Shown: one piece after another, positions 12,901 to 24,046 of the stretch
Position numbering within the stretch: the first letter of the stretch is position 1
How the letters are laid out: every line of letters starts with the position of its first letter
From: Myxocyprinus asiaticus
Lineage: Eukaryota > Chordata > Actinopteri > Cypriniformes > Catostomidae
DNA: 64,000 bases
NCBI RefSeq assembly: GCF_019703515.2
Contig: NC_059374.1
Coordinates: 13,180,245-13,244,244 of the forward strand
Direction of reading: 5' to 3'
Notes under the pieces: generated by a model
What the model was told of the DNA's origin: nothing
The model's database searches: none
What the model saw: only the letters and a program-made list of their open reading frames with translations
Position numbers and translations under genes: made by a program

Positions 12901-15900
12901 TGTTCATTTCCACTAAATCGTGTGATCCAAGAACGTTTGAGCACTCGCTACACTCTCATTTGGTCTGGTTACATTACGTCCTATTTTGAATGCGGAAATA
13001 AGTAAGCTTTACCTCAAAATGCAGAAAATACTATTAGAAAATGTGTCCTTTTTTTTGGAGAAATAATAAAAATGTTATATGGCTGTATGTTACAGAGATG
13101 CTTTCTTCTGCTTTTAGATAATAGCAGTCATCCTAAAACATATTTAGGCATATTCATTTTACCTCCATTTTTCTTTGTCTAGAGGACAACTGAACTAAAA
13201 AGTGTCACAGCTTACTCCCCAATTATCTGAATTTGTAATTTTTTTAATAGATTTTTATTAATTTACTTTTTCGTAGGAATTTTCTTTGTGCTGCCATGTA
13301 CTGACACATTCAGGAAGGTGGACTTGAGAACTGTGTCATTTGATATTCCCCCTCAGGAGGTACATATTCTTGATCTACTTCCATAGACTAACAGAAATTA
13401 CAATTATAAAGTATATTACAAAAGCCATAGATTCAATAACCAATCGATTGTCATACAGTATATACGCTTCCAACTTAAATTTCATGCAGGCAAAGCAATA
13501 TTTAGAACCAACAGTAGCAGGCCAAATTTGTGTAAAGGTTTATATCACAATGTAAAAGTTTAGATCTAAAGATCAGCATCTATATGTGTTTATGTGAGAA
13601 CAGATCTTGACAAAGGACTCGGTGACAGTGAGTGTGGATGGTGTGGTGTACTTCCGTGTTTGTGACCCCATCTGTTCCGTGGCCAATGTGTCCAATGCGG
13701 ACCACTCAACACGTCTGCTGGCCCAGACTACCCTGAGAAACGTGCTGGGCATAAAGAACCTGTCAGAGCTGCTGTCTGATAGAGAGGGTATCTCCAACAG
13801 CATGCAGGTACAAGAGCTCTCGGAGAAGAAAGAGCTATTCATCAATCATCTTGGGCCTTCATCTAAACACTTTAACAAAAATATAATCTTCACATTTGTG
13901 CTTTTAAGCCATTAAACTTGTTAAACTATTGTAAGTGCATTACTGTACACATTTTTACAAACTGAGGAATGAATCTCAAGGATACCAGGGAGGGACGTTA
14001 AGTTTGTTAATCGTGTGTTGTAGATATAGACCAGGATTCGTTCATTTCTATTACACTGATATTGCTTTAGTTGTAAACCTATCCCCAGAGTTCTGCCCCT
14101 TGAGAGCGGTATCATCTTCCCGGATCCTCATAGCTTTATGATATCTTAATGACAGGCTGCCCTGGATGAGGCCACTGGTGAGTGGGGCATTAAAGTGGAG
14201 CGAGTGGAGATAAAGGACGTTAAACTGCCCCAGCAGCTTCAGAGGGCCATGGCTGCAGAGGCAGAGGCGGCCCGAGAGGCTCGTGCCAAGGTGAGACCAC
14301 CACAACACCCTGAGAATACAGGCAAAATTAGTCTAATGTTACAGATAAGGAAGAGTGAAAAAAATATGGGGACTGCTGACCTTGCTCTGTGAGATTAAAG
14401 ACAACATGAAATGGCATTCGCAGAAATGTAACTTTCGTGACGTGATATATAATGCAGTGGAAATTGATTGTATTGATTGGGATTTGATTGCTATGACAAC
14501 AATTTGTTTCATAGGAGAAAATTATTACATTTTACAGTTTTTTTTAAACACCATACACTGATGAATAGGGTTGCCACTTTTGAAGTTGTAAAATAAGGGA
14601 CACTCTCTCGAATTGTTGGCGGTGCCGGCTGACATTTTCAGATGGTCTCTTACCACACCTTCCACGGTTTATCTCACATGTTTTAGCTCAATGTGTGGAC
14701 TTTTCAGATAGTCCCTTACCCACAGTAGGCAACATTTTCAACAAATATCAAGGTTAAATTAACGATCTTGAACGATTTTGTCGTGACGCCATCAAACCAG
14801 CTTAAAAACGAAACAAATCGCGTCCCATATTGATTCAATAAGCATCATTTCATTTTTAAATGCAGGACGATCCCGTATTTTACAGGACGGATGGCAACAC
14901 TACTGATGAATCTTGCACAATAAGACTAGGAACATATATTTAAGGAAGTACATAAGATCAACTGTGATTTCAAGTTTCTGTATTATGTCCTTATATCCTT
15001 ATATGTTTTGTATTAAAAGAGTGTTCAATAGGAAGGTTGTAGAACATGACACCATTGTCAGTTGCTGTGTTGCTATGCAGCTTGGATTAGTCTCAAATCA
15101 TGACAGATACACCTGTATAATATAGTGTGTGTTTTGAGAATTCACTATTAATTTTGTTCCCTCAAAAACCTCAGGTCTAGAGAGTGTGTGTGCATGTGTA
15201 ACACAATGCTAGGCTAACACATGGCTAAAACTACCCGGCTGAAAACATAGTTTAAAAACTGTTCTCATTTGCTGTATGTGTTCGCCACAGCACAAATGTG
15301 TCATGATCATACTCAGACAACATTTTTGGAAACTGCTAACACTGTAAAGCCTAAATTATACAATGGAAGAAGGCAAACTTGTTCACCTGAAAGAACTAAA
15401 GCACCCTAGGTGAACAAAGGCTGAGTTTATACTAGCATCAACATAATTTTAAAATTTGCTTGCCTCATTAAAAAAAAGTTCACTTTTGAACAAACTCGGA
15501 CTCGAGAACAAACTCAAGACAGACAGGCTTCAATGTTATCAACTTTTATTATTTAAAATAGTACCCTAGCTAGCTACAATCTTTTCAGCTGGCATGCATG
15601 ATTGTAAATAAAATAACATCATGTCAACCACACCCAAGATTAGTTTTAGGCTACATCCATATTAATAAAATATTTTTTAAATAAAACTGAAAACTGTGTT
15701 TTCATGTTTGAAATGTTCTCCATCCTTACTGCCATATTCAAGCATTTTCCAAAAGTTGCTTGTCACATTGAAACGTCTGAAAACACTTAAATCCCCTAAC
15801 TGCGCATGTGGAAAAAATGTAAGAAGTGTGGCCTTTGCGTAATTTCCATGAACGGTCTGAAAAAACTTGTCCTCGTGCTCCGTCGCCGGACAGCAATTCC

Positions 15901-18900
15901 GAGTAAACTTCCCATCACGTTTGAAGAAATGCAATGTGAAGGTTGTACAAAGTAACATTTATCTTTAATAACGCTATCAAAGGGGATAGCAGGCACAACA
16001 AACCCACTACAACATGGGCTGTCATCGTAATTGTTTTGGGTTGAATGGATCACATGACTACGTCATATGACAATACGTCATCGTTTTCAGATATCTCTGT
16101 TTCCCCTGCCACACTACAATGGAAGACAGCATTTTCAAATTTATCCAATTGGAAGAGCATTTTCGAAAAGCTCATTTTTTGCTGGACAATTCGCAAATCA
16201 AAGTTTATATGGAGACAAACTGGTCCTCAGTATCCTCTGTGAGCGTGGCTTGGGAGGCACTTAAGGCGGTTCTTAGGGGTCGGATCATACAGTATGCCTC
16301 ATTCACCAAAAAATCCAAAGCACAAGAACTTGTGGAGTTGGAAGGAAATATTAAAAGTGCAGAGGCAGAGCTGAAGTGCCATATGTCATCTGATGGCCTC
16401 AGAGAACTGACCCGATCGAAAAATAGATATAATACTATTTTGTCACGGAAAGTGGAGTTTTGGTTATTCAGGGCAAGACAGTCATACTTTGAGTCGAGGG
16501 ACAAAGCAGGAAAACATTTTGCAAGATATATAAAGCAGAGAGATTCTTTTTCTACCATTCCCTCAGTGAAATCTGCTGGTGGTGAAATATTTACCTTTGC
16601 CATTGATATTAATAATGCTTTTAAAGAATCTCTATTGTTCCACGTCTTCGTCTACTGATGAAGATATTAGGAACTTTGTGGAACCATTAGATCTCCCTAA
16701 ATTGACGACTGAGCAAAAAAAGTATCTTGATTCTGAGATAACCTTGGAGGAGCTTGATGAGGTAATTAAGGCCTTGCCTACAGGCAAGGCTCCAGGGCCT
16801 GATGGCTTTTCCTCTGAGTTTTTCAAATCTAATGCTACAGAACTGGCTCCACTTTTGTTAGAAGTTTATATGGAATCATTAAAGAACGAAAAGCTTCCTC
16901 CAACCATGACGCAAGCCCGGATCAGTCTGATTCTTAAAAAGGACCAAGATCCAAGTGAGTGTAAAAGTTACCGCCCAATTTCCCTGATCCAGTTAGATGT
17001 AAACATTTTGTCCAAAATTCTGGCTAATCGATTAAGTAATGTTATAACATCACTTATACATATAGATCAGGTGGGGTTTATTTGAGGCCATAGCTCTTCT
17101 GATAATATTAGGCGTCTCATCAATATCATGTGGTCAGTAGCGAATGATCAATCTCCAGTCGCTGCCATCTCACTTGACGCCGAAAAGGCATTTGATATGG
17201 TAGAATGGAATTATCTTTTTAAGATTTTGGAAATGTATGAGTTCGGGAGTACATTTATTGGTTGGATTAAGTTACTTTATAGACACCCTGTAGCAGCGGT
17301 ACAAACAAATGGGTTAATTTCAGATTATTTTACTCTGGATAGGGGCACCCGGCAGGGTTGCCCTCTTTCCCCATTATTGTTCTGTCTTGACCTGGAACCA
17401 TTAGCAGCCGTGATAAGAAAGGAGGATGATTTTCCAGGAGTGATTGCGGGAGGTGTGGCGCATAAGCTTCTGCTTTACGTAGATGATATTTTATTATTCG
17501 TATCCGACCCTACTAGATCTATGCCTTGCCTCCACAGAATTATTAACTCCTTTTCCAAATTCTCAGGATACAAAGTCAATTGGTCTAAATCCGAAGCTTT
17601 GGCTTTGACAGCGTACTGTCCAGTAACGGCCTTCCAGCCGGGTGCCTTCCAGTGGCCCAAACAGGGAATTAAGTATTTGGGAATTTTATTCCCAGCAAAT
17701 TTGTCTGATTTAGTCAGAGTTCATTTTGATCCCTTAATAAAAAGGTTTTGAATGATGTGGACAGGTGGGCTTCATTACACTTATGATGATTGGGAAGGTT
17801 AATGTTATTGCAATGAATTGTATTCCAAAATTCAACTACCTACTACAGTCTCTCCCTGTGCATGTCCCCCTCTCTTATTTCAAGCAATTTGATAGCATAG
17901 CGAAGTCCTTCATTTGGAATGGTAAGCGTCCCAGGTTAAATTTCAATAAGTTACATAGGCCAATTGACAAAGGTGGGTTAGGCCTACCCAAGATTTTGTT
18001 TTATTATTATGCATTCGGTCTTAGACATTTGGCTCATTGGTTGCTTCCACCTGAGAGAGCCCCTCCATGGTTTTGTATTGAAAAGGAAGTTCTTGCCCCT
18101 ATCTCGCCACTGCAAAGCCTTTCAGTTAAACTAGCCAGCGAGGTTAAGTCGCACCCCGTTATTTTGCATTTGCACTCGATATGGACAAAAGTGTCCAGAG
18201 TGTTTAATTCTGATATTTATTTAAATGTAGCCTCGAGCATATGGCTGCACCCTAAACTATGTATTAATAAGTCCCCTTTCTGTTGGTCAGATTGGATTGT
18301 GAGGGGGGTTGATACACTTAGTGACCTATATGAGAGTGGAGTATTGAGATCTTTTGAAAATTTGATTCAACATTTTGGCATTCCCAGATCTCAATTTTAT
18401 AAGTATTTACAGCTGCGTCACCTGCTCTGCACTGTTTTTGGGAGTAGCATGCACCCCCCTAGAGTGGCAGATACTCTGGGAGTGGTGATTGCTGCTTTTG
18501 GGAAGGGTCATGAGGCATCAGTGTATTACTCCCTGCTAATTCAGAGTCTGGGGGACAGAGCTTTAAATTCTCTCAAAAGATTATGGGAGGAAGATTTAAA
18601 TTTGTTATTGGAGGAGGGAGTGTGGGCTAGGATTCTAAAAAACATCAAGTCTGCCTCTAGAGATGCAAGGGTTCGCCTTATGCAATTTAAGATTTGACAT
18701 AGATTTTATTGGACCCCCTCTAGATTGTATAGGCTTGGTCTTAAGGACACACCCATCTGTTGGCGATACCATTCTGAAGATGGAGACACCACCCATGTTT
18801 TCTGGGGGTGCCGTAAGATCCAAGAATTTTGGCTGAAGGTGCAAAGTTTTGTGTGTGATGTGTTGGGCACTCAGGTCTCGTTCTGCCCCAGACTCTGTAT

Positions 18901-19358
18901 TTTGGGAGATGGGAAGGTCATGGATTTGGAGGATAAGTACATGAAGGACTGGGTTTTGACCAGTGTGATGATTGGTAGGCAGGTTATTTTGAGGAGTTGG
19001 AAGTCGGATGGAGCACCCTCGTTCCCGGAGTGGTGCGTGGAGATGGGGAGGGTGGCTGCCTTCGAGGAGGGGTCGAGCATAAGGATGGGAGTTAGGGATT
19101 CTTACAATAAGAAATGGGGCAATTACTTAGCATTTTTGGGGGAAGGAGGAGGAGGGAGTAATTTAGAGTTTAGTTTTTTTTGTTTAGTTTTTTTTATTAC
19201 ACTTGATTATTGTATTTTATTTTTTGTTGTTGTTTTAGTTTTGTGTTTTTTTCTGTGTGTGTGTGTCCACAGGGGTGTTCGTGGGGGTTGGGGTGGGGTG
19301 GGAGTTTGGTAGGGGGAAGGGATATAGTGGGGGTTTAATGTTTAAAGTGATTGATTCA

Positions 19359-19394
<36 letters not shown>

Positions 19395-21224
19395 ATTTTT
19401 TGTGTTAATTTATGAATCAATAAAAATGTTAATAACAAAAAAATAATTCACATTTTAAATTGGACATCAGGTGGCAACCAACACAAAATTGTACCAAAAT
19501 TGTTAATTGTACAAAAGTGAACAAAAACCTTCTTAAAATGAAATGTATTAATATTTATTAATCTAACCTTAACTGCATAGGCCCAACAATATGTAAAATT
19601 ATAAACGTGAGAGGCTAAAAAGAATATATATATATATACACATACAGGTGCATCTCAATAAATTAGAATGTCGTGGAAAAGTTCATTTATTTCAGTAATT
19701 CAACTCAAATTGTGAAACTCGTGTATTAAATAAATTCAATGCACACAGACTGAAGTAGTTTAAGTCTTTGGTTCTTTTAATTGTGATGATTTTGGCTCAC
19801 ATTTAACAAAAACCCACCAATTCACTATCTCAAAAAATTAGAATACATCATAAGACCAATAAAAAAACATTTTTAGTGAATGGTTGGCCTTCTGGAAAGT
19901 ATGTTCATTGACTGTATATGTACTCAATACTTGGTAGGGGCTCCTTTTGCTTTAATTACTGCCTCAATTCGGCGTGGCATGGAGGTGATCAGTTTGTCGC
20001 GCTGCTGAGGTGGTATGGAAGCCCAGGTTTCTTTGACAGTGGCCTTCAGCTCATCTGCATTTTTTGGTCTCTTGTTTCTCATTTTCCTCTTGACAATACC
20101 CCATAGATTCTCTATGGGGTTCAGGTCTGGTGAGTTTGCTGGCCAGTCAAGCACACCAACACCATGGTCATTTAACCAACTTTTGGTGCTTTTGGCAGTG
20201 TGGGCAGGTGCCAAATCCTGCTGGAAAATGAAATCAGCATCTTTAAAAAGCTGGTCAGCAGAAGGAAGCATGAAGTGCTCCAAAATTTCTTGGTAAACGG
20301 GTGCAGTGACTTTGGTTTTCAAAAAACACAATGGACCAACACCAGCAGATGACATTGCACCCCAAATCATCACAGACTGTGGAAACTTAACACTGGACTT
20401 CAAGCAACTTGGGCTATGAGCTTCTCCACCCTTCCTCCAGACTCTAGGACCTTGGTTTCCAAATGAAATACCAAACTTGCTCTCATCTGAAAAGAGGACT
20501 TTGGACCATTGGGCAACAGTCCAGTTCTTCTTCTCCTTAGCCCAGGTAAGACACCACTGACGTTGTCTGTGGTTCAGGAGTGGCTTAACAAGAGGAATAC
20601 GACAACTGTAGCCAAATTCCTTGACATGTCTGTGTGTGGTGGCTCTTGATGCCTTGACCCCAGCCTCAGTCCATTCCTTGTGAAGTTCACCCAAATTCTT
20701 GAATCGATTTTGCTTGACAATCCTCATAAGGCTGCGGTTCTCTCGGTTGGTTGTGCATCTTTTTCTTCCTCACTTTTTCCTTCCAATCAACTTTCTGTTA
20801 ACATGCTTGGATACAGCACTCTGTGAACAGCCAGCTTCTTTGGCAATGAATGTTTGTGGCTTACCCTCCTTGTGAAGGGTGTCAATGATTGTCTTCTGGA
20901 CAACTGTCAGATCAGCAGTCTTCCCCATGATTGTGTAGCCTAGTGAACCAAACTAAGAGACCATTTTGAAGGCTCAGGAAACCTTTGCAGGTGTTTTGAG
21001 TTGATTAGCTGATTGGCATGTCACCATATTCTAATTTTGTGAGATAGTGAATTGGTGGGTTTTTGTTAAATGTGAGCCAAAATCATCACAATTAAAAGAA
21101 CCAAAGACTTAAACTACTTCAGTCTGTGTGCATTGAATTTATTTAATACACGAGTTTCACAATTTGAGTTGAATTACTGAAATAAATGAACTTTTTCACG
21201 ACATTCTAATTTATTGAGATGCAC

Positions 21225-21269
<45 letters not shown>

Positions 21270-23300
21270 CACACTGATGAGCCAAAACATTATGACCACC
21301 TGCCTAATATGCTGTTGGTCCTCTGCGTGCCGCCAAAGCAGCACCGACCTGTCACGGCATGGACTCTTCAAGACACCTGAAGGTGTTCTGTGGTATCTGG
21401 CACCAAGATATTAGCAGCAGATCCTTCAAGTCCTGTAATTTGCGAGGTGGAGCCACCGTGGATCGGAGTTTTTGGTCCAGTACATCCCACAGATGCTTAA
21501 TGGGATTGAGATCTAGGGAATTTTGAGGCCAGGGCAACACCTTGAACTCTGCATCATGTTGCTCAAACCATTCCCAAACAATGTGTGCAGTGTGGCAGGG
21601 TGCATTATTATGCTGAAAGGGAATACTATTGCCATGAAGGGGTGTACCTGGTCTGTAACGATGTTTAGGTAGGTGGCACGTGTCAAATTGACATCCACGA
21701 GTGGCCTGACCAAGTGTTTCCCAGCAGAACATTGCCCAGAGCATTACACTCCCTCCACCAGCTTGTTGTCTTCCCACAGTGCATCCTGGTGCCATCACAA
21801 CCATCCACGTGATGTAAAAGAAAACGGGACTCATTGGACCAGGCGATGAGTCTCTCCTTCTTCCACTGCTCCAAGGTCCAGTTCTGATGCTCACATGCCC
21901 ATTGTAGGCGTTGGCTTTCGACGGTGGACAGGAGTCATCATGGGCACTCTGCGGCTACACAGCCACATATGCAGCAGGGTGCGATGCACTGTGTGTAATG
22001 ACACATTCCTCTCGTAACCACCATTACAATTTTCTGTGACTTGTGCCACAGTAGACCTTCTGTCAGTTCGGACCAGACTGGATAGCCTTCGCTGCCCTCG
22101 CGCATTTATGAGCATCGATGAGCCTTGTGTGCCCAACGCCCTGTTGCCGGTTTGTGGTTTGTCCCTCCTCGGACCACTGTCGATAGGTACTCACCACTGC
22201 TGACCAGGAGTACCCCACAAGTCTTGCCGTTTCTGAGATGCTTTGACCCAGTTGTCTGGTCATAACAATTTGGACCTTGTCAAAGTCACTCAGGTCTTTA
22301 CTCCTGCCCATTTCTCCTATATTCAACACATTGACTATGAAAACTGATTGTTCGCTTACTATCTAATCTACCCAGATCTTGACATGTGGCCTTGTTAGGA
22401 GATGATCTACGTTATTCACTTCACCTGTGAGTGGTCATAATGTTTTGGCTCATCAGTGTATATACATATATATTTATTTTTAATTTTGTCTTGAATTTTG
22501 ATGATTTCATTCTCTTGGTAGCCAACAATTAAAGGCACAAAACTAACTGTGGTTAGCATAAATCATGTTTATCCTTGGTACAACTGAGTTCTTATTTATA
22601 GTCTGGATTTTGTTTTTACTTTGCGTCTTAGGGGCCTAGTTTAAGAGTGCTATGCCTTAAGCGTAGCACTATACAATACGTCATATGTGCAAAGTCAGTG
22701 AGCATGGCCATGAAGTTTTGATATTTCATGCAAGCATGTACTAAGTCTAGGCGCAAGTGGGTTGGAGAAACCGCATGCTCAAAGCGCCTCAGACATCAAC
22801 AGTAAAAGGTATGGGAAGCATTTCACCTCCCTTTAAAATTTTGACACGCCTGTTTATTTTGCTATCCCTTACTATGCATATGATTAGCTCCATTTTATTA
22901 TTTGCATTTAGCGCTATTTTTGTCTTCTGTCTGCAACCGCCTGATCATAAGTTTACATAGAGAAAATCAGGGTTTTCCATACAGCATTTCCAGCACTGTA
23001 ATCCAATATTATTGTTGAAATAAACACATTTATACGGGGGGGAATCCATATCAGGCACCTTATATGACACCAGCAGCTCAAGTGTATTATTACATGTGTG
23101 TGCAGGTGATTGCAGCAGAGGGCGAGATGAATGCCTCAAGGGCATTGAAGGAAGCCTCTCTGGTGATTGCTGAGTCACCATCCGCTCTGCAGCTACGATA
23201 CCTCCAGACGCTTAACTCCATCGCAGCAGAGAAAAACTCCACCATCATCTTCCCTCTGCCCATTGATATCATTCAGCACTTCACATCCAAAAGATATTAA
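9925..23300 (+). CDS. stoml3: Stomatin-family SPFH/band 7 membrane protein, stoml3-like, seven exons
   Basis: Exons 9925-9982, 10968-11071, 11184-11256, 13277-13359, 13604-13807, 14156-14290 and 23106-23300 join in frame with GT/AG borders into 283 residues (human stomatin 288). Residues 27-54 form the hydrophobic hairpin inserted in the inner leaflet, with a Pro at 46 of the kind that sets its topology and Cys 28 and 52. [16 protein letters not shown] opens the SPFH domain, VLPCTDTF holds Cys 86 at the conserved palmitoylation site, and [13 protein letters not shown], the [14 protein letters not shown] coiled coil and [12 protein letters not shown] complete it. Stomatins oligomerise in cholesterol-rich membrane and modulate ion channels. 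[10 protein letters not shown] and the nearby mtus2 gene favour stoml3 over stom. No break is seen. Intron 6 is 8.8 kb of mostly transposons. Confidence 0.88.
10050..10420. other. stoml3 intron 1 sequence with a DIRS scrap
   Basis: Mostly AT-rich intron. Positions 10381-10420 (CGACAAAGCTCGGCAAGACC, then ATGTGACATATTTCCAC) closely match 59672-59712 inside the DIRS element of this window, so this is probably a ~40-bp DIRS remnant directly beside the SINE that follows. Confidence 0.5.
10421..10656 (+). mobile_element. tRNA-derived SINE, family B, copy 1
   Basis: It starts GTGGTAGCTCAGTGGTTAAG (A box), then GGTTCAAGCCCC (B box). The body includes TTGGGCCCTTGAGCAAGG and CATGGCTGACCCTGCACTCT, and it ends near AATAAAC. 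This is a widespread fish SINE type. It sits in intron 1 of the stomatin gene. A 5'-truncated minus-strand copy lies at 35811-36008. Confidence 0.85.
10968..11071 (+). CDS. stoml3: stoml3-like exon 2 (membrane hairpin)
   Basis: The acceptor ATTTCAG and donor AAG|gtatga bound 104 bp. It encodes [12 protein letters not shown] and a hydrophobic run ending [10 protein letters not shown], the intramembrane hairpin. Confidence 0.85.
11184..11256 (+). CDS. stoml3: stoml3-like exon 3
   Basis: The exon is 73 bp, bounded by CTCTTAG and CCAG|gtatga. It encodes [19 protein letters not shown], the conserved start of the SPFH domain. Confidence 0.88.
11257..13276 (+). other. stoml3 intron 3, nothing recognisable
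   Basis: A 2.0-kb intron of ordinary AT-rich sequence. A poly(T) run is at about 12804-12824. No transposon end, conserved coding block or RNA gene was recognised. Confidence 0.4.
13277..13359 (+). CDS. stoml3: stoml3-like exon 4
   Basis: The exon is 83 bp, bounded by TTCGTAG and GAG|gtacat. It encodes [19 protein letters not shown] and SFDIPPQE, including the conserved palmitoylation-site Cys. Confidence 0.88.
13604..13807 (+). CDS. stoml3: stoml3-like exon 5
   Basis: The exon is 204 bp (68 codons), bounded by GAACAG and CAG|gtacaa. It encodes [19 protein letters not shown] and [17 protein letters not shown], the SPFH core. Confidence 0.9.
14156..14290 (+). CDS. stoml3: stoml3-like exon 6
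   Basis: The exon is 135 bp (45 codons), bounded by GACAG and AAG|gtgaga. It encodes [17 protein letters not shown] and the Ala/Glu/Arg-rich coiled coil used for oligomerisation. Confidence 0.9.
14399..14557 (+). repeat. Left half of a TTAA-flanked repeat
   Basis: After TTAA at 14395-14398 the sequence AGACAACATGAAATGGC matches the left end of the element at 23424-23968 (GACAACATAAAATGGCC). Only the left part is present; it stops at the hAT MITE insertion next to it. Confidence 0.5.
14566..14902. mobile_element. hAT-type MITE with 8-bp target duplication
   Basis: The 337-bp element has inverted ends TAGGGTTGCCAC and, on the other strand, TAGTGTTGCCAT, each followed by a TGTAAAATA-like block. 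It is flanked by a perfect direct repeat, CTGATGAA, at 14558-14565 and 14903-14910. It is non-coding and lies in intron 6 of the stomatin gene. Confidence 0.88.
14911..16164. other. stoml3 intron 6, left segment
   Basis: No gene. From about 15655 the sequence resembles a repeat whose right part, near 16045-16160, contains TACGTCATATGACAATACGT and ACACTACAATGGAAGAC. The L1-type LINE begins inside or at the edge of it. Confidence 0.35.
16165..19445 (+). mobile_element. 5'-truncated L1/Tx1-type LINE
   Basis: About 3.3 kb covering the end of the endonuclease-RT linker, the reverse transcriptase and the C-terminal region, then a GT-rich 3' UTR, a (TA)n tract (about 19360-19386), AATAAA and a poly(A)-like end. 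The endonuclease is missing through 5' truncation, as is usual for LINE copies. It inserted in the sense orientation in stomatin intron 6. Confidence 0.85.
16169..19150 (+). pseudogene. LINE ORF2 reverse transcriptase remnant
   Basis: Motifs in order: [19 protein letters not shown] (linker); [18 protein letters not shown] and CKSYRPISL (fingers); [15 protein letters not shown] (motif A Asp); [16 protein letters not shown] (motif B); [11 protein letters not shown] (motif C, YVDD); [20 protein letters not shown] (thumb). A C-terminal region follows to about 19150, with [17 protein letters not shown]. The frame is broken by a shift near 16640, an in-frame TGA at 17083-17085, a shift near 17751 and a stop at about 18695. 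The catalytic Asp residues remain, but no intact protein is possible. YVDD and the KSEAL block suit the L1/Tx1 group; the exact clade is inferred. Confidence 0.85.
19446..19644. other. Short spacer ending in a (TA)n tract
   Basis: Ordinary AT-rich intron sequence. The (TA)n tract at about 19624-19640 is the left flank of the Tc1 insertion; the same kind of tract continues at 21228. Confidence 0.5.
19645..21227 (-). mobile_element. Tc1-like transposon with ~210-bp inverted repeats
   Basis: The 1583-bp element is bounded by TA on both sides. The left end is CAGGTGCATCTCAATAAATT and the right end is its complement. Inverted similarity extends about 210 bp inward (TTCATTTATTTCAGTAATTC, TTTGGTTCTTTTAATTGTGA and others) and is nearly perfect, which suggests a fairly young insertion. 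It landed in a (TA)n microsatellite. The transposase is on the minus strand. Confidence 0.92.
19924..20928 (-). pseudogene. Tc1-like DD34E transposase with a single internal stop
   Basis: The frame runs from ATG 20928 to the stop at 19924, 334 codons, close to the ~340-residue family length. The N-terminus is a helix-turn-helix ([32 protein letters not shown]). The catalytic core has [27 protein letters not shown] and [19 protein letters not shown], with the final Glu 34 residues after the second Asp. The only disabling change seen is a TGA at codon 53 (20772-20770), within the basic KK.GRKRC segment between the DNA-binding and catalytic parts. An internal Met at 20727 leaves 267 residues open downstream, but that product lacks the DNA-binding region. 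Confidence 0.9.
21228..21266. repeat. (TA)n microsatellite
   Basis: A pure TA tract between two Tc1-type elements. It supplied TA targets for the left neighbour and is probably also linked to the right one. Confidence 0.9.
21271..22459 (-). mobile_element. Second Tc1/mariner-type transposon, inactive
   Basis: About 1189 bp with inverted ends ACACTGATGAGCCAAAACAT at the left and the complement at 22432-22459. A TA is present on the right; the left flank is degenerate. It encodes a decayed transposase on the minus strand. Confidence 0.88.
21352..22310 (-). pseudogene. Tc1/mariner-type transposase, all three catalytic acids lost
   Basis: The N-terminal part reads [36 protein letters not shown] and [10 protein letters not shown], a helix-turn-helix. 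Frameshifts near 22136 and 21890 split the gene. In the catalytic part [18 protein letters not shown] and DLNPIKHLW stand where this family has Asp, Asp and Glu: the codons at 21833-21835, 21607-21609 and 21496-21498 read Asn, Asn and Lys. Each is explained by one G-to-A change on the coding strand. The copy cannot be catalytic. Confidence 0.85.
22460..23105. other. stoml3 intron 6, right segment
   Basis: No gene seen. The stretch 22630-22800 (AAGCGTAGCACTATACAATA, GGCGCAAGTGGGTTGGAGAA) looks like a dispersed repeat but could not be assigned. The acceptor of exon 7 lies at the end. Confidence 0.35.
23106..23300 (+). CDS. stoml3: stoml3-like exon 7 (stop)
   Basis: The exon is 195 bp after TGTGCAG and ends at TAA 23298-23300. 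It encodes [38 protein letters not shown] and [12 protein letters not shown], the C-terminal oligomerisation and lipid-binding segment, with a short tail HFTSKRY. Confidence 0.9.
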   Translation: MIAAEGEMNASRALKEASLVIAESPSALQLRYLQTLNSIAAEKNSTIIFPLPIDIIQHFTSKRY

Positions 23301-23423
23301 CGATTCCACATTAAGAAAATCCTTTTTGGTTGTGACACAGTACTGGGTATTAATGTACAAATATGACTAGCAAAAAGATGCTTCGATAAGTATAATATGG
23401 AGATATTTTCTATGATTTGTTAA

Positions 23424-23968
23424 GACAACATAAAATGGCCTTTGCAAAACATTTAACTTCCGTAATGTGACGTATTTCTGAGTGAAACAGAATTAAGTGG
23501 GAAATAATGTAGAGCGGGACTTCTCTATTTTATCCACCTGGATTTGATTGGATCGTGAAAAGTGGGCCAGTATATTATTGGTTAATATGATTTTTTCACG
23601 ATGTTTAAAGGTTAAATGTGTAAATTCTGTGCCAACAGCATTGAACGGAATTGCAAAATAATGACTGTTTTCAAACAGGTTTCCCAAACACTCCCCCTGT
23701 CTGCTATTGGGTGACCAAACAGATAGCCCTGCCTCAAATTCTCGCCATTGGTTAAGGCAATGTTGCTGTGTCGGGCTGGTCGGGATGCTCAAACAAACCT
23801 AGCAATGTCCTGAAAGTGACAAAGCCACATGTTTAGACTTTACGAGGGAATCAACCAACAAATGGCTCACTTTTAATGTTAAAATACTAAACAATTTTAT
23901 GATGTATAAAGTATATTACTAAAGTATACTTAAGCATTTTAACACTGAAAAAAAACTGCACATCACCT
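23424..23968. mobile_element. TTAA-flanked MITE in the presumed stoml3 3' UTR
   Basis: TTAA occurs at 23420-23423 and 23969-23972. The right end CTGCACATCACCT resembles the ends of the 30481-30814 element (AGGTGCACTGA), while the left end GACAACATAAAATGG is shared with the half-copy at 14399. It lies between the stomatin stop (23300) and the first downstream AATAAA (24047). Confidence 0.6.
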
Positions 23969-24046
23969 TTAAGTGGGAACCCATCTAAATCAAGGATTGA
24001 GCATGTTTTAAAGGACATAAGGGACACCATTTGTAAATAATATATA

